This document shows positions 31,995 to 42,249 of a stretch of 64,000 bases of DNA, one piece after another. The notes under the pieces are model-generated. The model ran no database searches. It saw only the letters and a list, made by a program, of their open reading frames with translations, and was not told the DNA's origin. Made by a program: the position numbers and the translations under genes. How positions within the stretch are numbered: position 1 is the stretch's first letter; every line of letters begins with the position of its first letter. Source of the stretch: Atherix ibis (Eukaryota > Arthropoda > Insecta > Diptera > Athericidae); NCBI GenBank assembly GCA_958298945.1, contig OY282609.1, forward strand, positions 10,088,326 to 10,152,325, given 5' to 3'.

Positions 31995-34900
31995 GTTCTC
32001 TTTTTTTATTGATTACAATAAAATAAACTTTATAGTTTCAAAATGTAAGGATTTAAATTTTTTTAATAAAAAGTATTGTAGAAAAATTAGCATTTAAACA
32101 AAGTAGAAAAATATTAATTACATGCCTAAGAGTATGGAATTGAAATGAATTTTGTAATAATTAAATTAATAAAATTCTTATTGCCAATTTAATAAAGAAA
32201 CATTATAGATGAAAATTTAATAGAAATTTCTCTTGAAGATAATTCTTTCTGCCCACAACCTATACCCACTATAATATCTCATAAAAATGTCTCACAAATA
32301 TTTACAACTTAACATAAAAGTCAGACTCAACGTAAATCTTGACCTTTCAAAATGTTATCATTAACGAAATAAAGATTTTTTTGCCTTTCTGGAAATTTTT
32401 CTTTTTTGTTTTGAAAACGAAGAAGAATTAAACAAAAAATGGTCCTCTTTTTTGATTCTCTTCAAACAACCTTGCACTTAAAGATTTTTTTACTCAAATG
32501 GAAGGTAATTTTTTTCCATTCAAAATTACACGTGCCATGCCTGTGGCTTAATATTTACTCAGTCATTCTATAATTGAATATAACAGTAAAAAAAAAGTAT
32601 TTTAAAAAAATTCCAAAAATAAAAAAACAAACAATAATTATCAAATAATTTGTTGCAGAAAAAAAAACCAAACCGAACAGAAGAAAAATGGTTCAAAATG
32701 CACACGCATATACGAATGAGTGTACAAGGGTTGTTAACAGGCAGAAAAGGCTACCCTCTCAAGTTACACAATAATTATTAAAGTAAAGCTTAGAAGAAGT
32801 AGCAATTTTCTAAAATAATTATAATATTAAAATGAGGAGGAGACTGAATTGAAATTTTTTAAAAGTGGAAAAAAAAATATAATTTGTCCTCGACTTCTAC
32901 AGGACTCAGATCAGATTTATGTATAAGAATAATGATATTTAACAAGTATGAGTATTATAATAAAAATATTAATAAAAATACCGCTCGTAATAATAACAAT
33001 AATATCCAAAGTACGAGTAGCTGCAGTTGTAGTAGAAGTGAAAAGGAATACAAAGTAATAATACTCGTAAATTGAAGATGATTCTAAAGCTTTTCGTGTA
33101 CAAAAGTATCATTTTTAGCTTCGTTAAGTTGTCAAAATTGGAAAATCTACAGAATAGGAAAAATAGATTTCAACAACAAAATAAAAAAAAAATAAGTATG
33201 AACCATCGAGAAAATGGGACATTAACACTGACATTGGACAAGAATATAGAAGGACTGTATCTGCAGGGCTTCAAAATGGGTACTAGGGAACTCAAAACGG
33301 ATCTAAGCACAATTGAAATAAAAGAAAAAACATATACTAAAGCCCCATAGATGTTGTCAGGAGGATGTTGTCAAGCAATTTCAATAAGAAAATCTAGTCC
33401 GAAAATTTGATTTTTTTTGGCATTTCGAGCATAGTAAACGCAGCAATTCGGAATATAAATTGAGTATTTAAAAGATTGTTCTGCTGTTGTTGTGGTCCGA
33501 AGGGTATGGTTCAGAATATAATATTTTTATTCCGCCTCTTGTTATAATGTGATTCGGATGGCTTTGATGGCATTGACAAAAAACTTATCTTCACTGTGGG
33601 CTTTTTTACTTAAAAGAAAACAGATTCCAAATAAACAATCTTAGTCGGGTAGATATCCGTAATCATTTGGAATTGCGAGGACAAATCAAGCGCGATCATA
33701 GGGTAAATGTGTGCAAAATTTGTGGGTGGTTGGATGTTTTTGTTTATCGCAAAAGTTATGCTCGAATGCCTGATAGCGGATTTCTTAGATTAAAAACTTT
33801 CTACTTTAATGAGTTTGAATACCTACTATCCTGTTTCTACCAAAAACATTCCAATTCAATTCACTGATTCAAAATTCTTCTGTTTTTGACCTATAAACAA
33901 ATGTTTTCTACTAAATGGAAGATAAAGAAGAAGAAAAACAACATCAGCCTCTCACCAAATGAGTATAGGAATACGTAAATTTGCGCAATTCTATTTACAA
34001 ATATTTCCCAGTCAATATTTTTTATTTCTTCTTGTTCTTTGTAAAGTTTTCTTTTTTATTGTTCTATTTACACTCCCTAAAGGCTAATTCGAAACTTTTA
34101 TTTTCCACTAGAAACTCTTATCATCCCTTGAAATGATTGAAAATCAACAAAACTTGTACATAGTAGTACATTGAAAATGGCAATTGTCTGCTATAGTTTA
34201 CGTTTTATTCTATACGTAATCAATATAAGGGAGACTTTATTAGAAAACAATATAGAAGTCATCTACTTATAGAATTTTATTTATTTATTTATATTTGGAT
34301 GTTTTGAAATTTTTTCTAATATCAATGATTGTACCAGTCAATTCCATTCGATTGAATAATAAAATATAAAATAAATGAACTAAAAGCAAGGTGAAAATAC
34401 AAAAGGAAATAGAAGATAAAAAGTTTAGAATAGATAGAAAATTTGTAATTATTTTCATTCTTGAGGGTATTTCGAAAATACTTAATTTATTGAAAAATGA
34501 AGACAATGTACATTTCGAAAAGATAGAAGAATATTCTTAAAAACTTCATCAAATTAAGAGAATTGCTGACTATCCATCCAGATAAGTATTTGTTATCCTT
34601 TATCATTCTTATAGAAAATTATATGAGATATTTTAAAATTATTTTAGTAAGAAGGAAATTTCACTTGAAATCTTCATCTTGATCTGTTGTTAATCATCTC
34701 ATTTACTCAGTACTAATCGAATTAGTAAGAAAGAAATTCTTTTTCAGTTAATTTATCTTAGTTTATTATGAAAGTTTTCACTTTTGAACAATTTTTTTCT
34801 TCTTCGAAATCAATTTTAAATAAAAATTTTTTAAGCTGATTTGTGAGAAATTTGTTCAATTTTAAGAAAAGTACACAGCCTCGTTCATATAGCATATCAT

Positions 34901-35355
34901 TCGAACGGTGCAGAACAGGAATTATTATTACTCGTATGCACGAACTTGGATTAAAGAGAATCTCTCAAACCAGTGTACGAACCGGTTTGTGCATATGCAC
35001 ATATTTTGCTAAAAAGTTTGTGCGGCGATCGCGCAATAATTGCCAAATATCATATACGATCGCTTGTCATTAGATTTACGACGCTATGAGTTCTTCTGTG
35101 AATTATTCTTTATTATTTTAATTTTCATGGATTCAAAAACTTTTCTAGGTTCATACAAAAAACTATGGTAAAAATGCATGAACCGACAATTTTTGCACGA
35201 TCAATTCGTGCATTGCACGTACCATGTGATCTTAACTTTACACTCACACTATAAAAAGTAGACTACATTTTTGGGCAAGAGAAATTTCTAAGATATATTT
35301 TAATAATTGCAGTCTCAGTGATTTCTTCTATCATCGAACAAAATAATTTTAATTT
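31995..35355. other. Non-coding AT-rich stretch
   Basis: No gene recognised. The part at 34890-35230 is somewhat CG-richer, with GCATATGCAC and GCGATCGCGC words. Short reading frames at 33072-33350 and 33667-33867 show no family resemblance. Confidence 0.5.
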
Positions 35356-35361
35356 TTAGAG

Positions 35362-35535
35362 ATGTTAAAAAACCCTCCTCTGCGACGCATCAAAAAATAC
35401 TTGACAGCACTTTACCTTGGTATTGTCAATAACATTCAAAACAGGGTAAGTGAAGAAGCCACGAGAAACAGAAAAAGCTCATCCGCCAATGTCCAAGGGA
35501 ACTACTTTAATGAGGATAATAATATTTATATATAA
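35362..35535 (+). other. Unrecognised 57-codon open frame
   Basis: From ATG 35362 the frame reads MLKNPPLRRIKKYLTALYLG, then IVNNIQNRVSEEATRNRKSS, then SANVQGNYFNEDNNIYI, before TAA at 35533. It is not low-complexity and its composition looks protein-like, but I recognise no family. Inside it, CAAAACAGGGTAAGTG resembles a splice donor, so the first half could instead be the end of an exon. It could equally be the C-terminal scrap of a retrotransposon ORF. Confidence 0.25.
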
Positions 35536-35935
35536 AAGATAGACTTAATTTAGATCAAATTTCAATATTTTCTTCTTTTAAACGAAATAAATAATTTTAT
35601 TTCGATATAAATACTACCAAATATCATGTTTGTATTCTTTTCATTTATTTTTAATAATATATTGATTTGATTTTATAAAAATTTACCAAAACCACAGTAA
35701 ATAATAAATATCTTCCCTATAATAAACTTACGTTATCCATTCGCTCTTAGAGCAAATTATATTCAGTACCAAATCGTAAAATAAAATTTCAGATTTATTA
35801 TTATCATTTTCATTAAATAAATAAAAAATTCAAAATATTTACTTTTCCTAGTAATTTCGAAATAAGTAAATTAAATATAAATAACACCATCCGTCAGAGT
35901 TTCTGGTATGTACTTACACTTATAGGTATCTACCC

Positions 35936-35977
35936 CAAATTTAATGGGTTTTATTCAGGTAAAACCCATTAAATTTG
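35936..35977. repeat. Perfect 18-nt-arm hairpin
   Basis: The arms 35936-35953 and 35960-35977 (CAAATTTAATGGGTTTTA and its complement) enclose TTCAGG. It is isolated in non-coding DNA; about 36000-36900 around it holds nothing recognisable. Confidence 0.9.
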
Positions 35978-36905
35978 CCATATTCTTAACCAACATTATT
36001 ACCGAAAAATATCATATTTTACCATCTACCTTCTATTCTATGAATGCAAAATTCTACAAAAGCTAAGCATAATTTTTTTAAATGAAAACTTAGCGTGGCT
36101 CATCCCTGTCTCACCCAATATCTATAGTGTAGGAGGTACTCGTGTACAAGGAAAACTTTTTCCATATTCCACTTATACGTAGTTTTTTTTTTTTTAATAG
36201 AAAACTTTTTACCACATTGTATTTTGATAAAAAGTTTACCCTATTAAATTGCCACCTGCTATGGTGATGAATGAAAACTATGAAAATATTAGAACTTTCT
36301 GCAACAGGTTTTTCCGAGCTAAACCAAACTCCAACTGGTTAACTTTTCATGTTCGTTGCTATGAAAAAAAAAAAACTTTTCTACAAATTTCAAATATTTA
36401 ATATAAATTTAACCTTGCCCAACAGTTCCATCTTCATTAGATTGATGGAAAAGTATGGTAATATTTATTTAGTGACCTTTACAAAAAAAATTCTGTTCAT
36501 CATTAATTCATACAAGTTTATTTATGAACATTTTTTTTTAACCTTTTCAATGAGGTTCTCTATAAAATTTCTACCACATAAATAAAAATTACAATAATTA
36601 ACCATAATCTATTTTGAGTTTATACATATTCTAAATACTAATTTAGATATCGTTTCTTTTTTTAAAAACGAAAGAAAAAACATTTTAATTTGTTTTTAAA
36701 AATGTATTTTTATTTTAAAAAAATTTTTCAATGAATTTCTGTTAAATTAAAAACATACCAAAATTGAAACTATTCAATTCGATAAGGTTAAAAATCAAAA
36801 TTTCGGTAAATCAAGTTTCCTCAGAGCTTGAGTTGGTGGTGATTTTAATGCCATTTTGTAAACTCTCATAGAAGCTTATTTACTGGAACACTGCATATGA
36901 AAAAT

Positions 36906-36969
36906 AGGATAAAATAAGGAAAGGCAAGAGACAGAATGTCGGTATTCTGCCTTTCCTAATTTTTATCCT
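36906..36969. repeat. Imperfect hairpin
   Basis: AGGATAAAATAAGGAAAGGC (36906-36925, followed by A) pairs with 36948-36969, apart from an A/T indel. An inner CAGAAT-GTCGGT-ATTCTG hairpin sits in the loop. The sequence around it is non-coding. Confidence 0.85.
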
Positions 36970-37238
36970 TATATAGAATGGAGATCAGTTATGCAAACGC
37001 CATTCACGGATAATGGCTGGACAAATTAGTATCGCTTTAGAAAGAGGAGGCACTTCTAAGTATTAAATTCTAGTCGATTCTTTGAGCCCCGTAACTATAT
37101 ACTATTAGTATCGTAATTTAATGAGTCTAACAAACGTTGTCATTTCATCTGTATGGCCGAAGAGCAATAGCGTGAATCAGGAAAAACTGAGAGTACTATT
37201 ATCAGTAGAAATAGTGGATAAGCGATTATTTATGGAAA

Positions 37239-37478
37239 TTACAATATAAAAAGCGTCGGAGATAGAAATGAACCCTGGGGAACACCAGCATATATTCGAA
37301 GCCATTCAAAATATGCTGCTCTGAATGGTTCGAAATGACGCTTCGAATCTATTTGAGGAGGCAGTCGTCGGTACAATATCCACGCATTTTGGACAAAAGG
37401 GTCTAATACAAAACTCAAGTGCAATAATTCTCTACTCCCCAGAAAGTGGAGAGTGTGGTTCCACTTTTTGTGGTTCAA
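37239..37478 (-). pseudogene. Non-LTR reverse-transcriptase scrap (jockey-like)
   Basis: The minus-strand frame ends IYAGVPQGSFLSPTLFIL. (A)GVPQGS-LSPTLF is the conserved RT motif before the catalytic FADD box. The upstream residues (LPPQIDSKRHFEPFRAAYFE) are compatible with the strand region. A stop follows directly and the FADD box was not found. It is a dead fragment. Confidence 0.65.
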
Positions 37479-37544
37479 TTAAATCTCCAGTGGAGTTCCT
37501 TGATTCAAGATATTTCATTAGCTAATAGTTTATCAGTGTTTTCA

Positions 37545-38100
37545 TGACTTTAGGAAAAAAAGCTATTAGTGCAATGAAAAAAAATTCAAGGAGCCTATGG
37601 GGATAAAAGGGATATTAGCATACAAAAAGATTCAAGGAGCCTATGAGGATTATTCCCTATGAAAATAAACCTCTTCTTTTTGGGGTTCCGATAAAAACCA
37701 GTTTTTTTTTTGGTAACAAACTGATTGCTGACCTAATTTGAAATTTAAATAAATCCTCTTCTAATAGGTCATACCATCTTCAATATGAAATTTAAACTTG
37801 ACCCAATTTTTGGATGATAACAAAGCTTATTTCTATTGGGGTTACCACTGTAAAGTAGTTTTTGTTTACACTTTGATTGTTGACCTAATTTATCAATATT
37901 TTTATGACCTTAGGAAGAAGGAATGTTAGTGCAATGGATTGGTAATTGGAGGGGGAGGGGGAGATAAGAATCGCCTTAATACATTTAAGTTTGGCTTACA
38001 AAAAGTTTCAATGAGCCTAAGGGGATAATTCCCTATGAAAATGAAATGCCGCAAATTATTATAAGACGATTCTTGCTATTGGAGTCCTTGTGAAACTAAT
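37545..38100 (+). repeat. Tandem repeat, ~365-bp unit, copies 1-2
   Basis: GACCTTAGGAA-AA...TTAGTGCAATG occurs at about 37545 and 37908. GAGCCTA(T/A)G(A/G)GGAT-ATTCCCTATGA occurs at about 37637 and 38015. Between them a CCTCTTCT(T/A)(T/A)TTGGGG / TGACCTAATTT / GAAATTTAAACTTGACCCAA unit itself repeats at about 165 bp. Related units reappear at 41800-42190. Confidence 0.65.
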
Positions 38101-38139
38101 GAGGAGTCTTATGAGGTCAGACTATCAATCAATATTGAA

Positions 38140-38400
38140 TTATCTTTAAAAGCTCAGAAAAAGAGTTCTTCGCGTCAGATGCATAAGGTTCCCTGTCACA
38201 TGGCCATCTCCATCAACGAGTATTTTTTGAAATTATAGATTCTTGCGGTTTCCCAGACTCCATATGCATCTTTTCGAAGACCGCGTGCCTATTTTTTTGA
38301 ATATTTTACCCAATATCAAAAAGACTTTAAAGTACGTAATCCAGGTACTGTTAATAATATCGGAAGGATGTTAACCGAGTAGTAGAGAACGGGGATAACA
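38140..38400 (+). pseudogene. Possible non-LTR retrotransposon ORF2 C-terminal scrap
   Basis: The plus strand reads QKKVLRVRCIRFPVTWPSPS, then after a stop RFLRFPRLHMHLFEDRVPIF and LNILPNIKKTLK. The pattern resembles the region after the reverse transcriptase (QK-VLR-I------PF---KIL-F-DR). This is suggestive only; it has stops and no catalytic motif. Confidence 0.3.
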
Positions 38401-39995
38401 ATAATGTACAAAGATAGAATATAATTGTTAAATTTCGTTACATTTCTCCTATACTTCACAATGTCAAAAATTCTATAGCATCATTTCTCAGAAATCCAAT
38501 CATTGTAATAGCAAATAAGAAAGATGTTCTCTTATTGTTTATGCTCAAAATCCAACATAAGTCGAATAATATGTCTAAACAAAAAATGATCTTTTATTTA
38601 ATTATACATCAATAATATCATATGAAATTATCTTTTGTTCTACCAAAAAAATAAGTATCTACAATCTTTCAATTTATTTATATAAGATAATATTATATTA
38701 TATATTATAGATAAATTCACAAATAATCCCAAAACATTTTATTTATTTAGTCGAATTAAATATTTATGATGGAAGTATTTTCCAAGAAATACGAACAAAT
38801 TAAATAAAAGTGAAACTGAATACATCATAGAATGGCATAAATAAAAACACTCTAGATAATGCTCTTGTCAGTTATTATATTATCAATAAAAATTTTGTTT
38901 AAATTATTAATGAAATCCATTTGGAAGTTTGGAAGTTTTATCATTGATCAAATTGATTTTAAGTACAGTAAAGGTACAATTTTGATAATACTTAGATAAT
39001 GTCATATCAAAATGAATATGGAAATAATCCATAAGAGAATAATAAAGAATATATTGAGTAATGGTAATCATTTATTTGGATAGAGTAGTAATTAATAGGG
39101 TACTATTCAAATATTAATAGAATTCATATTTAAAATATTTAATTTTTATGAACATTTCTTTTAAATCTTTTATATTATCACAAATGCTAGATGGAAGAAA
39201 ATATCAAAGTTATAATAATTAATCAGCGTAAAGTCCAAAATAACTAGTGACATTATTAAATAGGGTTAAATTTTTAATTAGGAAAATTTAACAGGTGGTA
39301 AGATATAAAGGATAAAATGGTCAATGCCAAACGCACGCATGTAAAAAGGAGTAAAACTAAAGTTATCTACTGTAATTAGTGAATTGACAACAAATGCATC
39401 AGACTAGCTAAGGAATATTTTTATTATCCTCTGTGAACTCAATCCTAAAAGAAAGTGATTAAAAATCCATGTGCAGGTGACTTTTTTTTTTAAACAGTTG
39501 ACAGAGCTCGAAGAAAGTTTATTTCTCAACGTAACTTCCTCTGCAGATATCGTGATCAATGGTATCTATATCCGTAATCTATATTCTGGAGTCCATCTTA
39601 TGGGGTGAAATGCTGATAATACGTCGGCCTTCTCATTCGAACAATTATCAGCACAGTTGCTGATTGTCAAGCTGCCCCTGGAAAAGTTATCCATGGAATG
39701 ATCCTAGCCATATAGAAATTATACAAACAATTTACTACAGATAATCTGCGTCGTTCGGAGCTCCCAATTATTTCTACTTTGCCTTGCCTGAATTTAGACT
39801 GAACCAATGTAAGATCCTTTTAGAATCTATCAACTTTACTGAATATCATTACTACTCGCAAGGGGGTTTCTTTTATGTCAATGATCCTGCAGCTATAAGA
39901 TCCTCCGCGGCAACTGACCAGAAAATAATAAGTGTTCTTACTGTACCTCCTTGAGCGCAGAATATCTACCAAATACAATAATTTAAAAAGCAGGA
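38400..39995. other. Non-coding AT-rich stretch
   Basis: No recognisable gene. The stretch from 39480 onward is less AT-rich and may be part of the retrotransposon remains that follow, but no motif was identified. Confidence 0.5.
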
Positions 39996-39999
39996 CTAA

Positions 40000-40160
40000 C
40001 TGGTGCCACGAGGGTCGTGGGCCGAATAGTGGTTCATTCGCGTGTTCGGCCAAGGAGAGGAACTTTTAGTTGAAACGTTGATGGCTGTGGTTGACACCTA
40101 TATTGCAGGTACAGTCTTAGGACTGTAGTTGAAGGATGGCAGGAGAGGTATTGGTAGGTA
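40000..40160 (+). repeat. Non-LTR element 3'-end repeat, copy 3 (proximal part)
   Basis: Its reverse complement reads CTACAGTCCTAAGACTGTAC, then CTGCAATATAGGTGTCAACC, then ACAGCCA and later CTTGGCCGAACACG-GAA-GAACCACT. These match 57572-57670 (CTACAGTCCTGTGAGTGTAC, CTGCAATATAGATGACAACC, ACAGCCA). The orientation is opposite to the copies at 7.0, 23.4 and 57 kb. The distal part of the same copy appears at 41640-41765, beyond the inserted mariner. Confidence 0.6.
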
Positions 40161-40333
40161 CCAACAGTTAGTAGAGGTTTCGGTAGGTACCAAAAGCTTG
40201 TAAATCTTTACGGACTGTAAGGGAATAGACCTATGTATAGTGGATAGAGCTGGTTAGGGATGGAAGCATAAATTGATTCTGGTGACCACATACCGCAGAG
40301 GAATTAACTGATGGATTGTTTCATTGCTTCTTA

Positions 40334-41538
40334 CGAGGGTCGTTCAATAAGTCCTTAGAAAAAGATGGAAAAAAACTGTATCTTAAAAAATATTTTTTTA
40401 TTTTTCAACATAATCTCCTTTTAGCTCTATACACACCATTTTTCCAAAATTTTTATCGCGTCCAAAAAATAGGATTTCGGAAGTTCTGCAAAATACTCAT
40501 CCGTTTGAGCAATAACGTCCTCGTTGGAAGTGAACCGTCGTCCGCCAAGCTATTTCTTCAGATTGGGGAAAAGAAAATAGTCACTCGGGGCCAAATCTGG
40601 TGAATAAGCGGGATGATGCAACAATTCCATTCTCAATTCCACAATTTTGGCCATGGAAACAGCGCAGGTGTGCACACGCGCATTGTCTTGATGCAAGAGG
40701 ATTTTTTTCTTCTTCAGATGGGGGCGTTTCTCTTTGATTTCCTCGCTCAACCGTTGCAATAACGACGCGTTATACGCTCCTGTTATTGTTTTTCCTTTTT
40801 CCAAGTAGTCGATAAAAATGATGCCCTGCGAATCCCAAAAGACCGTGGCACAGTTTTTGCCTTCTTCGGAGCCCGTTCACCCTTGAAAATCCACTGTGAT
40901 GACTGTCTCTTCGTTTGTGGAGTGTAGTAGTGTATCCAGGTTTCGTCCACAGTGACATATCGACGAAGGAATTCGGCAGAATTGCGATGAAAGAGTGCCA
41001 ACATAGCCTCAGAGTCCATTACACGATTGCGCTTATTCTCCTCTGAGAGCAAACGCGGCCCCCATCTTGCCGAAATTTTTTTCACAGATAATTTTTCATG
41101 CAAAATTGAAGCGACTGTACCTTGTGATATGCCCGTAGCCTCAACTAATTCGCGCACTTTAATTCGCCGATCGTTCAAAATCAGATCGTCGATTTTGTCG
41201 ATGATTTCAGGAGTAGACCCCTCAACTGGGCGTCCTGAACGATGTTCATCTTTTGTGGATGAACGGCCACGTTTAAATTCATTCACCAATTGTAAACCGT
41301 CGGAAACACAGGTGCAGATGTGCCATAAACTGCATCCAACTCGGCTTTGATTTCTTTCGGGCTTAAGCCTTTCAAATGGAGATGTTTGATGACAGTCCTA
41401 AACTCGCTTTTTTCCATTGTTATGCACAAATATATGTCGTTAACTTTAATCGATAATGTTACTTACAAAAAAAAATCTTTACCGACACTACAAGCGCAAT
41501 TTCTTGGATTTTCTAAGGACTTATTGAACGACCCTTCG
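40334..41538 (-). mobile_element. Complete but dead mariner (irritans/cecropia-like), family 2
   Basis: The element is 1,205 bp with ~30-bp terminal inverted repeats (left CGAGGGTCGTTCAATAAGTC; right, in complement, CGAAGGGTCGTTCAATAAGT, one indel). TA lies at 40332-40333 and 41539-41540. The minus-strand transposase starts at 41417 (MEKSEFRTVIKHLHLKG). A lost G near 41290 breaks the frame after VYNW. It then reads VNEFKRGRSSTKDEHRSGRP and TVDETWIHYYTP (first Asp), loses about 20 bp around 40850, and continues FWDSQGIIFIDYLEKGKTIT, HQDNARVHT (second Asp) and YSPDLAPSDYFLF (third Asp, D34D). A nonsense TAG follows FPNLKK at about 40550. The catalytic residues survive but the frame does not. 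Confidence 0.93.
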
Positions 41539-41639
41539 TACAAAGAATAAGAGATACGTTTTGTTTGTGGAAGATTATATGGTTGGAAACATAAGGCCAC
41601 TTATCATAAGAAGGATACAGAATGAGGCTCATGAGAAGG

Positions 41640-41765
41640 CGTAGTCACCTATGCTAGAGAAATCCATTACTAGATAGGTTGATTGGGTATATCTTAATCC
41701 ATATGGTCGTAGGCGACCCGTGATGTTGTGTCTTAGGCGACACATTGTGCTAACACGTTAAACAG
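41640..41765 (+). repeat. Non-LTR element 3'-end repeat, copy 3 (distal part)
   Basis: The reverse complement reads GGGTCGCCTACGACCATATG, then GATTAAGATATACCCAATCA, matching the GACCATAAGGATTGAGATAC block at 23803 and 56342. The orientation agrees with 40000-40160, and subtracting the mariner brings the two parts about 400 bp apart. Confidence 0.55.
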
Positions 41766-41799
41766 GAGAATTATTCTGAACATCATTATCCCCATTTGA

Positions 41800-42190
41800 A
41801 AATATCAATAGTTTTTTTACACTTTCATTGGTAACCTAATTTTAAATATAGAAAATCTTCTTCTATTAGGTCACATCTGCTCTAAAATGAAATTTGAATT
41901 TGACCCAATTTTGGGATAATTACAAATCCTCTTCCCATTGGACAAATAGTTTTTTTTACACTTTGATTGGTGTCCTTATTCTGGATTTCAAAATACCTTC
42001 TTCTATTTGGTCATATCTGCTGATCGAATTTGGGATTTAAACAAACCCTTTCCTATTAGGTCATATCAGATACAATACAAAATTTGAATTTAACCCAATC
42101 TTTGGGATAAGAACAAAGCCTCTTCCTATTGGGGATCAGATTGAAATTTTTTTTTTCACAATTTGGATTTAAAATACACCCTCTTTATTG
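41800..42190 (+). repeat. Tandem repeat related to 37545-38100
   Basis: Two to three diverged units carry TTTTTTTACACTTT(C/G)ATTGGT, CTTCT(T/A)(C/T)TA(T)TTAGGTCA, AAATTTGAATTTGACCCAAT and CCTCTTCC(C/T)ATTGG. The same words occur at 37675-37900. The two arrays flank the stretch holding the non-LTR remains and mariner family 2. Confidence 0.6.
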
Positions 42191-42249
42191 AACTTTATCT
42201 TATTTTTAGATGTAAACAAAGTTTCCTCCTTATATGTTGACTGAGTCCC

